13,672 bases of DNA from NCBI GenBank assembly GCA_041687575.1, contig JAWLBS010000118.1:1-13672 (forward strand), read 5' to 3'. Positions 6,991 through 13,672 of the stretch are shown here, piece by piece (position 1 is the stretch's first letter; the number at the start of each line of letters is the position of its first letter). Position numbers and translations under genes: made by a program. The notes beneath the pieces were generated by a model that ran no database searches, was not told the origin of the DNA, and saw only the letters and a program-made list of their open reading frames with translations. Origin of the DNA: JANYLN01 sp041687575. Its GTDB lineage: Bacteria; Planctomycetota; Phycisphaerae; UBA1845; JANYLN01.

Positions 6991-8619
6991 ATGCTGAAAA
7001 AGCCGAACTACACGTGCATCGCAGTCGTCTTGACCGGTCTGACCCTCACGGCCGGCTGTGCCTCGACCGCGCAGCAGGCCCGCTTCAACGGCCCCGGCGC
7101 CGAACTGGCCCAGCGGTGGTCCCAGGCCGCCGGCAAGCCGATCGACGTGCCCGACGCCGCGCCCGAGGATGATCCCAAGCTGCTCCCGATGACCCATTTC
7201 TCCGCCGGCAGCCTCTTCGAAAAGCAGGGGCACTGGGCCCAGGCCATCGAACAGTACAAAAAGGCCATCGCCCTGAACGACCGGTTCGGGGGCGCCTACA
7301 GCCGCCTGGGCCTGTGCTACATCCAGACAGGCCAGTTCGAAATGGCCGTCCAGGTCCTCAAAAAGGCCGTGGCACTGCAGCCCGACTCCCCGCACGTGTG
7401 GAACAACCTGGGCTTCGCCTGCCTCGCCCTGAAGGACTATGACCAGGCCGAACAGTGCCTCGGCAAGGCCCTGATGCTCCGCGGGGACTTCCAGCGGGCA
7501 CGCCTCAACCTGGCGATCCTGCTCGTCCAGCAGTCCCGCGACGCCGAAGCCCTCGGACACCTCCGGGCCGCCCTGCCCGACGCCTTCGCCCGCTACAACC
7601 TCGGCACCATGCAGCTGGCGGCCGACCGGCCCGCGGATGCCCGCGACTCCTTCCAGCAGGCCCTCCACTTCCAGGAGGAATTTCCTGCCGCACGCGAAGG
7701 CCTCGACCAGGCCCTCGCACGCCTGACGCAAGAACCTGCCGCCCCGCCCGCCACCGATCCGGTCGCTGCCGCCCCGGTCAAACCCGGCGCCCTCGCCCGC
7801 GTCGAACCGGACCCCCGGACCCTGCTCGATGCCGACGCGCCCGCCGACTTGACCGTGCGGGCCGAGGACGCCGCCGCCGATGCCAACCTGGCCGCCGCAC
7901 CGTCCACCCGGCCGGCCGCCAGCGTCAACGGTCAGACCGCCCTGGCTCATGCCGGCCAGGTCGATATCAGCGATACCAGTAAGGACGCTCGCGCCATCGC
8001 CTCGGACGCAGACACCCATGCCGGCACTGTCAACGAGCCCGCCCGCAACGTGGCGACTCCGCGCTGGTCCCGCGTGGACCTCGACCCGACGCAGGCGACA
8101 GCCTGGCTGGCTCGCGAGTCCTTCCGCATGAACCCGCCGCTCTGCGGCGGCCTGGATCTGTCCACAGCTGCGCCAGCCGCGAGCGATGTGCAGGACGAGC
8201 AGGTATCGGCCCCGCTGGCAGTTGCCTCCCCGGGCTTTGATCCCCTGCGACCGGTGACGCCAGCCGTGCCACAGCCGGTGGCCGTCGCCGCCGCCCCCGA
8301 TCTCCAGGCGACCGAAGCGACATCCCGGGCCTGTGCGGACCTCCTCTCGGACGATCCGGACCTCGCCGCGATCCGGCTGGCCATCGTTACGTACCTGACC
8401 CTGCCTGCCGCGCAGACGCCCGCCAGCGTTGCCGACCTCGACCTGATGTCGCTCCGCTGGGCCTCGTGGACCGAGGGGATGGCCGCCCTCAGCGCCGATA
8501 TCACACACATGCATGGGCGGGCCCTTAACAACCTTATGGCCAAGTGGTTGCGCGTCATCAACGAGCTCAAGACCGTCACGGAAACGCCCTACTACGGCAT
8601 GACGGCCTGGGCCGACTGA
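6991..8619 (+). CDS. TadD-like TPR lipoprotein with long disordered extension
   Basis: A 542-residue protein. Residues 1-23 are a lipoprotein signal ending LTAGC (C23 lipidated). Tetratricopeptide repeats run from ~68 to ~245. The clearest three are 68-101 (SAGSLFEKQGHWAQAIEQYK), 102-135 (SRLGLCYIQTGQFEMAVQVL) and 136-169 (NNLGFACLALKDYDQAEQCL), followed by a shorter repeat (LNLAILLVQQSRDAEALGHL) and one at ~204-237 (YNLGTMQLAADRPADARDSF). This matches TadD-type lipoproteins that support Tad pilus secretin assembly. From ~250 to ~440 the chain is Ala/Pro/Asp-rich and probably disordered. The last ~95 residues look helical again (AAIRLAIVTYLTL, ALNNLMAKWLRVINELK), with no family recognised. 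The ATG at 6991 has GAGGA about eight bases upstream. It ends before a strong terminator, so the unit closes here. Confidence 0.85.
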   Translation: MLKKPNYTCIAVVLTGLTLTAGCASTAQQARFNGPGAELAQRWSQAAGKPIDVPDAAPEDDPKLLPMTHFSAGSLFEKQGHWAQAIEQYKKAIALNDRFGGAYSRLGLCYIQTGQFEMAVQVLKKAVALQPDSPHVWNNLGFACLALKDYDQAEQCLGKALMLRGDFQRARLNLAILLVQQSRDAEALGHLRAALPDAFARYNLGTMQLAADRPADARDSFQQALHFQEEFPAAREGLDQALARLTQEPAAPPATDPVAAAPVKPGALARVEPDPRTLLDADAPADLTVRAEDAAADANLAAAPSTRPAASVNGQTALAHAGQVDISDTSKDARAIASDADTHAGTVNEPARNVATPRWSRVDLDPTQATAWLARESFRMNPPLCGGLDLSTAAPAASDVQDEQVSAPLAVASPGFDPLRPVTPAVPQPVAVAAAPDLQATEATSRACADLLSDDPDLAAIRLAIVTYLTLPAAQTPASVADLDLMSLRWASWTEGMAALSADITHMHGRALNNLMAKWLRVINELKTVTETPYYGMTAWAD

Positions 8620-8663
8620 CGGTCCGCCGACATCGAGGCCACACTGGCCCGCAAGGAACCGAC

Positions 8664-8697
8664 GACCCCCGCGAAGCCACCTCGCGGGGGTCTTTTT
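8664..8697 (+). terminator. Rho-independent terminator after the TPR lipoprotein gene
   Basis: GACCCCCGCGA (8664-8674) pairs perfectly with TCGCGGGGGTC (8682-8692) around a 7-base loop, followed by TTTTT (8693-8697). It lies 45 bases past the stop codon. Confidence 0.95.
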
Positions 8698-8730
8698 CTG
8701 GATAGCAGAGGTGGGCGCCTGTCGGGGGGA

Positions 8731-8740
8731 GGTCTGACCC
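8731..8740 (+). repeat. Solo GGTCTGACCC core
   Basis: GGTCTGACCC preceded by GGGGGGA is a single shortened relative of the palindrome that bounds the elements at 5849, 12677 and 12870. No second copy lies within ~100 bases. It sits between the terminator and the promoter of the isoprenoid operon. Confidence 0.5.
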
Positions 8741-8766
8741 GAGGTTCGGATGTCGGGCAGTCTGGA

Positions 8767-8795
8767 TTGTCTGGTCGTGCCGAAAGGCGTACAAT
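8767..8795 (+). promoter_or_regulatory. Sigma70-like promoter of the isoprenoid operon
   Basis: TTGTCT (8767-8772) and TACAAT (8790-8795) are separated by exactly 17 bases, close to consensus in a GC-rich background. Transcription should begin near 8802, giving a ~45-base leader before the first gene. Confidence 0.8.
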
Positions 8796-8846
8796 ACGCA
8801 TTTGCGTCGCTGTACGTGACTCACCCGGGGAAGGCAAGGCAGAAGA

Positions 8847-9773
8847 TTGACCAGGCCCTCTACAGACCAGTCCGAGACGTCGCTCCAACGGCTGGACCTC
8901 GTCCAGCCGCTGCTGCTTGACAGTGCCCGCCGCACCGAACAGGCCCTGCGCAAATACATGGGCGACCTGGCACAGGTCCCACCGCAGCTGCTGGAGGCGA
9001 TGCAATACAGCCTCTTCGCCGGCGGCAAGCGGGTCCGCCCTGCCCTGGTGTTCGCCTGCGGCAGCCTTTTCGACGCACCCGAGGTCGACATGTTGCCCGC
9101 CGCGGCCGCCATGGAATGCGTCCACACCTTTTCGCTGATCCACGATGACCTGCCAGCGATGGATGACGACGACCTGCGACGTGGCGTGCCGACCAACCAC
9201 AAGGTCTTCGGCGAGGCGATGGCGATCCTGGCGGGCGATGCCCTGCTGAGCCTGGCGTTCCAGATCCTGACCGAGCGGGTTGGCGAAGCCATGGTCGCGG
9301 CGGCCATGGTTCGAGAACTGGCCACGGCGACCGGACCGGTCGGCATGATTGGCGGCCAGGTCGCCGACATCCTCGGCGAGACCGAAGAGCCCACTCCGGC
9401 GAAGGTCCGATATATCCACGAGCGCAAAACCGCCGCCCTGCTCGCTGCGTCGTGCCGGCTGGGGGGCCTTTCGGGCCGGACCGGGCAAGATGACATTCGC
9501 GCGGTGGGCGAATACGGTTATCATCTAGGGTTGGCGTTCCAACTGGCGGACGATGCCCTGGACGCCACCGCGACCGCCGAACAACTCGGCAAGCGGACGG
9601 GTAAAGACACCCGGGCCGGCAAGCAGACCATGGTCCGGCTGGCCGGCGTCGAAGCCACACTGCAGGCCGCCGACGACCACGTGCAGCGGGCGCTGGGGGC
9701 GGTGGATCGCTATGGCGAGGCGGCGGCACCGCTGAAGGCCCTGGCGGAGTTCGTAGTGCGACGCTCCTGCTGA
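8847..9773 (+). CDS. ispA: Polyprenyl (farnesyl/geranylgeranyl) diphosphate synthase
   Basis: A 308-residue all-helical prenyltransferase that condenses isopentenyl diphosphate onto allylic diphosphates in the cytoplasm. Visible motifs are GGKRVRP (59-65, diphosphate binding), the first Asp-rich motif HDDLPAMDDDD (from H99, with D100, D101 and D106 fitting DDxxxxD), the second motif LADDALD (D235, D236, D239), and IHERKTAAL in between. The spacing and length match bacterial IspA-type short-chain synthases. Chain length (C15 or C20) cannot be read with confidence, so the gene symbol is provisional. The TTG at 8847 is chosen because homology-like sequence (LQRLDLVQPLL) begins soon after and a purine-rich GGGGAAGGCAAGG lies upstream. 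The next ATG (8959) would cut into the conserved fold. First gene of an operon with dxs, 44 bases apart. Confidence 0.92.
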   Translation: MTRPSTDQSETSLQRLDLVQPLLLDSARRTEQALRKYMGDLAQVPPQLLEAMQYSLFAGGKRVRPALVFACGSLFDAPEVDMLPAAAAMECVHTFSLIHDDLPAMDDDDLRRGVPTNHKVFGEAMAILAGDALLSLAFQILTERVGEAMVAAAMVRELATATGPVGMIGGQVADILGETEEPTPAKVRYIHERKTAALLAASCRLGGLSGRTGQDDIRAVGEYGYHLGLAFQLADDALDATATAEQLGKRTGKDTRAGKQTMVRLAGVEATLQAADDHVQRALGAVDRYGEAAAPLKALAEFVVRRSC

Positions 9774-9817
9774 ATCGATCGGCAAGTGCGACAGATATCA
9801 AGGATAAAGGCGAAGGC

Positions 9818-11755
9818 ATGAATAAACTGCTCGGAACGATCCGGGGACCGCAGGACCTGAAAGGACGGAGCCTTGCTGAGCTCCGCCAGATCGCCGAGGA
9901 GATCCGCCAGCGGGTGATCGAGGTGGTCAGCCGCAACGGCGGGCACCTGTCCAGCAACCTCGGTGTGGTGGAACTGACCCTCGCCCTGCACCGCTGCCTG
10001 GACATGCCGACCGACCGCCTGGTCTTCGACGTGGGGCACCAGTGCTACCCGCACAAGCTGCTGACCGGCCGGAACGAACGGTTCGAGACCCTCCGCCAGG
10101 CGGGCGGCATCAGCGGGTTCCCCTCCCCGAGCGAGAGCGAGTACGACCTGTTTCACGTCGGTCACGCCGGCACAGCCATCGCGACGGCGCTGGGCCTGGC
10201 CAAGGCCGACGAGATGCTCGGCCACGACAGCCGGACCGTCGCGTTCGTCGGCGACGCCAGCATCGCCAACGGGCTGGCGTTCGAGGGCCTCAACCAGCTC
10301 AACATGCTCAACCGGCAGTTCATGGTGGTGCTCAACGACAACTCGATGGGCATCGCCCCGACCCAGGGGAACCTGGCGGACTACTTCACCCGCTTTCGCG
10401 TCAGCCAGGCCTACGAGATCAGCAAGCGCCGCGCCAAGCGGATGCTCGACAATCTGCCGCTGGTCGGCAAGCCGATGTTCAACGCCCTGGAGCACATCCG
10501 CCAGACCCTCAAGGCCGCGCTGGTGCCCACCCAGATCTGGGAGCCGATGGGGCTGCTGTACGTCGGTCCGGTGGATGGGCACAACCTCGGGCACCTGATC
10601 GAGCTGCTCGACGTGCTCAAGGATGTCGAGCACCCGGTCCTGCTGCACGTACACACCAACAAGGGGCAGGGCTGCACCTGGGCCGAGGCCGAGCCGACCG
10701 CCTTTCACAGCCCCTCGCCCTTCAACATCACCCCGACCGGTGAGGTCCAGCCGTGCGACAGCGACGGGCGGACCTTCACCGACGCCTTCGCCGATGCCCT
10801 CATCGAGCAGGGCCGCCGGGACGAGCGGGTGGTGGCGCTGACGGCCGCCATGCCGGACGGCACGGGCCTCAAGAAGTTCAGCGACGAATTTCCCGACCGC
10901 TGCCTGGACGTCGGTCTGGCCGAATCGGCGACCCTCGACGTCGCGGCCGGCATGTGCAAGGCCGGCCTCAGGCCCGTCGTGGCGATCTACTCGACCTTCA
11001 TGCAGCGGTCGTTCGACCAGATCTTCCAGGAGCTGAGCCTGCAGGGCCTGCCGGTGGTGCTGGCGATGGACCGGGCAGGCCTGGTCGGCGGGGACGGGGC
11101 GGTCCACCACGGCTTTGCCGACATCGCCTTCCTGCGCGTGCTGCCGCGGATGGTGCTGGCGGCCCCGGCCGACGAGCCCGAGATGCAGGCGGCCCTGCAG
11201 TTTGCCCTGGCGTGCGAGCGGCCGGTGGCGCTGCGCTACCCGCGCGACCGCGTGGGCAACCCGCTGGTCGATGAGACGGCGCCGTTTGAGCTGGGCCGCG
11301 CGGTCCGGCTGCGCGACGGTGACGACGTGACGATCCTGGCGTACGGGGCCCCGGCGGCGGCAGCGCTGCAGGCGGCGCGGCTGCTGGTGCCGCGGGGCGT
11401 CGAGGCGACCGTCTACAACGCCCGGTTCGCCCAGCCGCTGGACGACGAGATGCTGCGGACGGCCTTTGGCCCGGGCAAGGCGGTGCTGACGGTGGAGGAC
11501 CACAGCGTCGCCGGCGGGTTCGGCTCGGCCGTGCTCGAGCGGGCCGGCGAACTGGGCCTGGCGGTGGACATCCAGCAGTTCCGCCGGCTGGGGATTCCCG
11601 CCGACCGCTACGTGCCCCAGGGCTCGCGAAGCTGGCAGCTCCGCCAGGTCGGCATCGACGCCGAAGGCATCGCCGCGGCCGCCCTGGAGGTCGTCGGGGT
11701 CGAGACCGTCGCCAAACGGCGAACCAACGGCGCGATCACGCAGCCGGCGTCGTAA
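9818..11755 (+). CDS. dxs: 1-deoxy-D-xylulose-5-phosphate synthase (variant)
   Basis: A 645-residue thiamine diphosphate enzyme that joins pyruvate and glyceraldehyde 3-phosphate, the first step of the MEP isoprenoid pathway. The order is standard: DLKGRSLAELRQIAEEIR at the front, GGHLSSNLGVVELTLALH, DVGHQCYPHKLLTGR, GHAGTAIATALGLA, the thiamine/magnesium motif GDASIANGLAFEGLN (D146) with NDNSMG (N175), YVGPVDGH, then the pyrimidine-binding domain with IYSTFMQRSFDQIFQE, DRAGLVGGDGAVHHG and RYPRD. The catalytic Glu is present (E369), but the usual AEQHAV around it reads AESATL, so the conserved Gln-His pair is replaced. GHSSTSIS is GHAGTAIA. Overall it is clearly Dxs. The altered active-site strip might change cofactor activation. 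AAAGG at 9806-9810 (spacing 7) supports the ATG. It is eight bases from nadK. Confidence 0.93.
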   Translation: MNKLLGTIRGPQDLKGRSLAELRQIAEEIRQRVIEVVSRNGGHLSSNLGVVELTLALHRCLDMPTDRLVFDVGHQCYPHKLLTGRNERFETLRQAGGISGFPSPSESEYDLFHVGHAGTAIATALGLAKADEMLGHDSRTVAFVGDASIANGLAFEGLNQLNMLNRQFMVVLNDNSMGIAPTQGNLADYFTRFRVSQAYEISKRRAKRMLDNLPLVGKPMFNALEHIRQTLKAALVPTQIWEPMGLLYVGPVDGHNLGHLIELLDVLKDVEHPVLLHVHTNKGQGCTWAEAEPTAFHSPSPFNITPTGEVQPCDSDGRTFTDAFADALIEQGRRDERVVALTAAMPDGTGLKKFSDEFPDRCLDVGLAESATLDVAAGMCKAGLRPVVAIYSTFMQRSFDQIFQELSLQGLPVVLAMDRAGLVGGDGAVHHGFADIAFLRVLPRMVLAAPADEPEMQAALQFALACERPVALRYPRDRVGNPLVDETAPFELGRAVRLRDGDDVTILAYGAPAAAALQAARLLVPRGVEATVYNARFAQPLDDEMLRTAFGPGKAVLTVEDHSVAGGFGSAVLERAGELGLAVDIQQFRRLGIPADRYVPQGSRSWQLRQVGIDAEGIAAAALEVVGVETVAKRRTNGAITQPAS

Positions 11756-11763
11756 CGATTCGG

Positions 11764-12615
11764 ATGACCCCAATGCAGCCAAAACCGAAGGTCTACATCG
11801 TAGCCAACCCGCACAAGCCGAACGTGCAGGCGGCGCTGGAGCACGTGTGCCGGCTGGTCGAGCCCAAGGGCGAGATCCTCGCCGCCGAGATGCGGCCGCT
11901 GGACCGGGCGACCGCCGCCAGGGCCGACCGGGTCATCGTCCTGGGCGGCGACGGGACGATCCTGACGGCCGGGCGGGCGATGGGCGCCGAGCAGGTCCCG
12001 CTGATCGGAATCAACCTCGGCAAGCTCGGCTACCTGGCGGCCTTTAACCTCGACGAGCTCGAGGCCCACATCGACCGGGCGCTGACCGACGCTTCGCTGA
12101 TCAGCCCGCGGATGGTGCTGGAGGTGACGGTCAGCAACGGCCACGACGAGAAGCTCAGCGGCATCGCCATCAACGACTGCGTGGTTCAGGCCGGGCCGCC
12201 GTTTCGGATGGTCACGCTGGCGGTCTACCTGAACGACACGGAGCTGACCCACATCGTCGGCGACGGGCTGATCGTCGCCACGCCGGTCGGCTCGACCGCC
12301 TACAACCTCTCGGCCGGCGGGCCGATCCTCCAGTCGACGGTCGAGGGCATCGTCATCACGCCGATCTGCGCCCACTCGCTGACGCACAAACCGCTGGTGG
12401 TCGACGCCTCGATCAGCGTCCAGATCATCCCCGAACGGATCAATGAGGGCACCCGGATCATCGTCGACGGCCAGGACATGCTGCCGGTGACGGTGGGCGA
12501 CCGCGTGACCGTCCGGCGGTTTTCGCGGGATTTCCTTCTCGTCGAAAACCCCACCTTCCCGCCATGGTGCACCCTGATCACCAAGCTCAAGTGGGGCCAC
12601 GCCCCGCCGCGGTGA
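11764..12615 (+). CDS. nadK: NAD kinase
   Basis: A 283-residue enzyme that phosphorylates NAD to NADP in the cytoplasm. GGDGT is at 61-65 (catalytic D63) in VIVLGGDGTIL. It is followed by GINLGKLGYLAAF, the substrate-binding N137-D138 (INDCVVQAG), GDGLIVATPVGSTAYNLSAG from G166, and HSLTHKPLVV. All family motifs are in place and the length is normal. Start is ATG 11764 or ATG 11773. Neither has a strong ribosome site, and the gene is eight bases behind dxs, so translational coupling is likely. NADPH is needed by later MEP-pathway steps, which may explain the grouping, though this is inference. No terminator is evident in the bases just after the stop. Confidence 0.95.
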   Translation: MTPMQPKPKVYIVANPHKPNVQAALEHVCRLVEPKGEILAAEMRPLDRATAARADRVIVLGGDGTILTAGRAMGAEQVPLIGINLGKLGYLAAFNLDELEAHIDRALTDASLISPRMVLEVTVSNGHDEKLSGIAINDCVVQAGPPFRMVTLAVYLNDTELTHIVGDGLIVATPVGSTAYNLSAGGPILQSTVEGIVITPICAHSLTHKPLVVDASISVQIIPERINEGTRIIVDGQDMLPVTVGDRVTVRRFSRDFLLVENPTFPPWCTLITKLKWGHAPPR

Positions 12616-12676
12616 GTTCACAATTCCAGCTGCATCCTCTGTTTGGTGGCAGTGGGGTCCGGGCGGCGTTTCCGGT

Positions 12677-12768
12677 GGGTCTGACCCCGAGCGAACGCAT
12701 CCACGTGAAACCAGCGCCAGGATGCTGCGGACGCCTGGATACTGGATCAGGTCACTGGGGTCTGACCC
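12677..12768 (+). repeat. GGGGTCTGACCCC-bounded element, copy C
   Basis: GGGTCTGACCCC (12677-12688) and GGGGTCTGACCC (12757-12768) bound a ~92-base unit. The inner right end (CTGGATACTGGATCAGGTC) has only partial similarity to copy A in the same position, so it is a diverged or distinct member. Same direction as A. Confidence 0.65.
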
Positions 12769-12869
12769 TGTGGCGTTTGGGGACACGGCCCTGCTCCCGG
12801 CTTCGTCGCACGACGACTACGCCGTGGCAAGGACGCAGGACCGTGAAGCCCCCCGCAGACGTTTTCCCA

Positions 12870-12967
12870 GGGGGGGTCAGACCCCGTTGGATCCTTCAGG
12901 TATTGGTGTCCCCGCGAATCGGATGCGGGGATTCGGGTGCGGGCGTGCTGCAAGGGGTCAGACCCCC
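12870..12967 (-). repeat. GGGGTCTGACCCC-bounded element, copy B (inverted)
   Basis: GGGGGGGTCAGACCCC (12870-12885) and GGGGTCAGACCCCC (12954-12967) bound a ~98-base unit. Its reverse complement aligns with copy A, best at the right end (AATACCTGAAGGATCCAAC against GATACCTGAAGCGTCAAAC). An internal CCCCGCGAATCGG...GATGCGGGGATTCG can form a small hairpin. It faces copy C across 101 bases. No gene with neighbour-like codon bias lies between 12616 and 13099. Confidence 0.8.
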
Positions 12968-13027
12968 ATCAAGCGCCCACCACCGATCGGCGGATGCACC
13001 CGTCGGCGCACCGAATTCCTGTTCCTT

Positions 13028-13056
13028 TTGCGTGCGGGCAGGCGCCGTGATATGTT
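13028..13056 (+). promoter_or_regulatory. Sigma70-like promoter of the MFS gene
   Basis: TTGCGT (13028-13033) and TATGTT (13051-13056) are separated by 17 bases. Predicted start of transcription is near 13063, leaving a ~37-base leader before the ATG at 13100. Confidence 0.6.
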
Positions 13057-13099
13057 GAGGGGGTTTGCCTGACGGTATGTTCGCGGGGATTCCGCTACG

Positions 13100-13672
13100 A
13101 TGACGCCTGCAGATCCATCCGAATCGACAACCAGCCCGGGCGGGATGTTCCGGTCGCTGCGGCACCGGAATTATCGCCTGTTCTTCATCGGCCAGAGCGT
13201 CTCGATGACCGGCAACTGGCTGCAGTGGGCGGCGATGAGCTGGCTGGTCTACAGCCTGACCAAGGACACCACCTGGCTGGGATGGGTGGGCTTCTGCCGG
13301 ATCTCGATCCTGTTTGTCGCCCCGTTTGCCGGTGTGCTCGCCGACCGGTTCGAGCGACGGAAACTCGTCCTGGCGACCCAGATCATGGCGATGCTCCAAC
13401 CGGCCGTGCTGGGGATCCTCGTGCTGACCGGGCGGGTCGAGATGTGGCACATCATCGTGCTGAGCATCTACTCCGGTCTGATCGCGGCGATGGACATCCC
13501 GATCCGCCAGAGCTTGACGGTCGAGTTGGTCGGGGACAAGCGCGACCTGGGCAACGCCATCGCCCTGAACAGCTCGATGGTCAACGGCGCGCGGCTGATC
13601 GGGCCGTCGCTGGCCGGGCTGCTGATCTGGCTGGTCGGCGAGGGATGGTGTTTCATGCTCAACTCGCTGACG
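13100..13672 (+). CDS. MFS exporter, EntS-like (partial, 3' end beyond window)
   Basis: The frame is open from ATG 13100 to the window end, giving 191 residues of the N-terminal half of a Major Facilitator transporter. Membrane helices are visible at ~26-52, ~60-80, ~91-110, ~115-133 and ~164-181. The loop motif between helices 2 and 3, GVLADRFERRK (78-88), is the MFS motif A. MDIPIRQSLTVELV (131-144) and NAIALNSSMVNGARLIGPSL (152-171) match the EntS-like MFS_3 branch, whose known members export siderophores or other small molecules. The substrate cannot be inferred. A weak GGGGA ribosome site lies ~10 bases upstream. M16, after a short Ser/Thr/Pro-rich tip, is an alternative start. Confidence 0.9.
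   Translation, partial: MTPADPSESTTSPGGMFRSLRHRNYRLFFIGQSVSMTGNWLQWAAMSWLVYSLTKDTTWLGWVGFCRISILFVAPFAGVLADRFERRKLVLATQIMAMLQPAVLGILVLTGRVEMWHIIVLSIYSGLIAAMDIPIRQSLTVELVGDKRDLGNAIALNSSMVNGARLIGPSLAGLLIWLVGEGWCFMLNSLT

Noticed and set aside
6673..8514. A 613-codon minus-strand frame opposite the TPR lipoprotein
   Set aside because: Gly/Arg/Val-rich shadow of TPR codons with no recognisable motif and no ribosome site.
9710..11782. A 690-codon open frame on the minus strand opposite dxs
   Set aside because: It is the mirror of high-GC dxs codons. Its His/Arg/Gly/Val-rich product has no domain, while the plus strand encodes an unmistakable Dxs.
11608..12786. A 392-codon minus-strand frame opposite nadK
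   Set aside because: Asp/Arg/Gln/Val-rich shadow covering NAD kinase and running into a repeat element.

Overview
The window is GC-rich, roughly two thirds G+C by eye. It looks like a bacterial chromosome fragment, most likely from a Planctomycetota draft assembly (Phycisphaerae-like), though the phylum call is an inference. It rests on three things: TadG-type proteins with very long extracellular domains, interspersed repeats of the type that reads CGCTCCCTCACGGTCGCGG, and a small lipoprotein resembling ones I associate with planctomycetes. A run of exactly 100 N at 3798-3897 is a conventional scaffold gap whose real length may be unknown.

Layout. (1) 114-1673 encodes a secreted matrixin-like zinc metalloprotease with a PPC-type domain and a C-terminal membrane anchor. 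(2) 1674-2130 has no convincing gene. It holds degenerate inverted repeats of the TGTCATTCTGAGCG / GATCCTTCACTCCG type and a minus-strand hairpin terminator. (3) 2131-3797 (minus) is a TadG-like von Willebrand A protein whose N-terminus is lost in the gap. (4) 3898-4316 holds a possible promoter and ribosome binding site for that gene, a 35-bp tandem repeat and a strong minus-strand terminator. (5) 4317-5549 (minus) is a TadG-like membrane-anchored protein with a C-terminal DUF7305-like domain. (6) On the plus strand follow a small unknown gene (5550-5858), a ~97-bp repeat element, a lipoprotein with an OmpA/CpaD-like pattern (6332-6850) and a TadD-like TPR lipoprotein (6991-8619) ending at a textbook terminator. 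(7) From a good sigma70-like promoter at 8767-8795 runs a housekeeping operon: polyprenyl diphosphate synthase, Dxs (DXP synthase) and NAD kinase. (8) 12616-13099 is repeat-rich with no gene and ends in a promoter for an MFS exporter cut by the window end (13100-13672).

How it fits together. Items 3, 5 and 6 look like the accessory, non-ATPase part of a Tad/Flp-type pilus or surface-assembly locus, arranged around a divergent start region near 5550. The secretion ATPase, TadB/C platform and pilin are not in the window. Dxs makes 1-deoxy-D-xylulose 5-phosphate, the entry to the MEP pathway, whose C5 products the polyprenyl synthase condenses. NAD kinase supplies the NADP(H) used by that pathway.

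The main unexpected signals are a family of ~92-98 bp elements bounded by GGGGTCTGACCCC, one of which supplies the stop codon of the small gene at 5550; a Dxs with an altered AEQHAV motif; a vWA domain split by a ~230-residue insertion; and clusters of three unrelated repeat types confined to the gene-free stretches.
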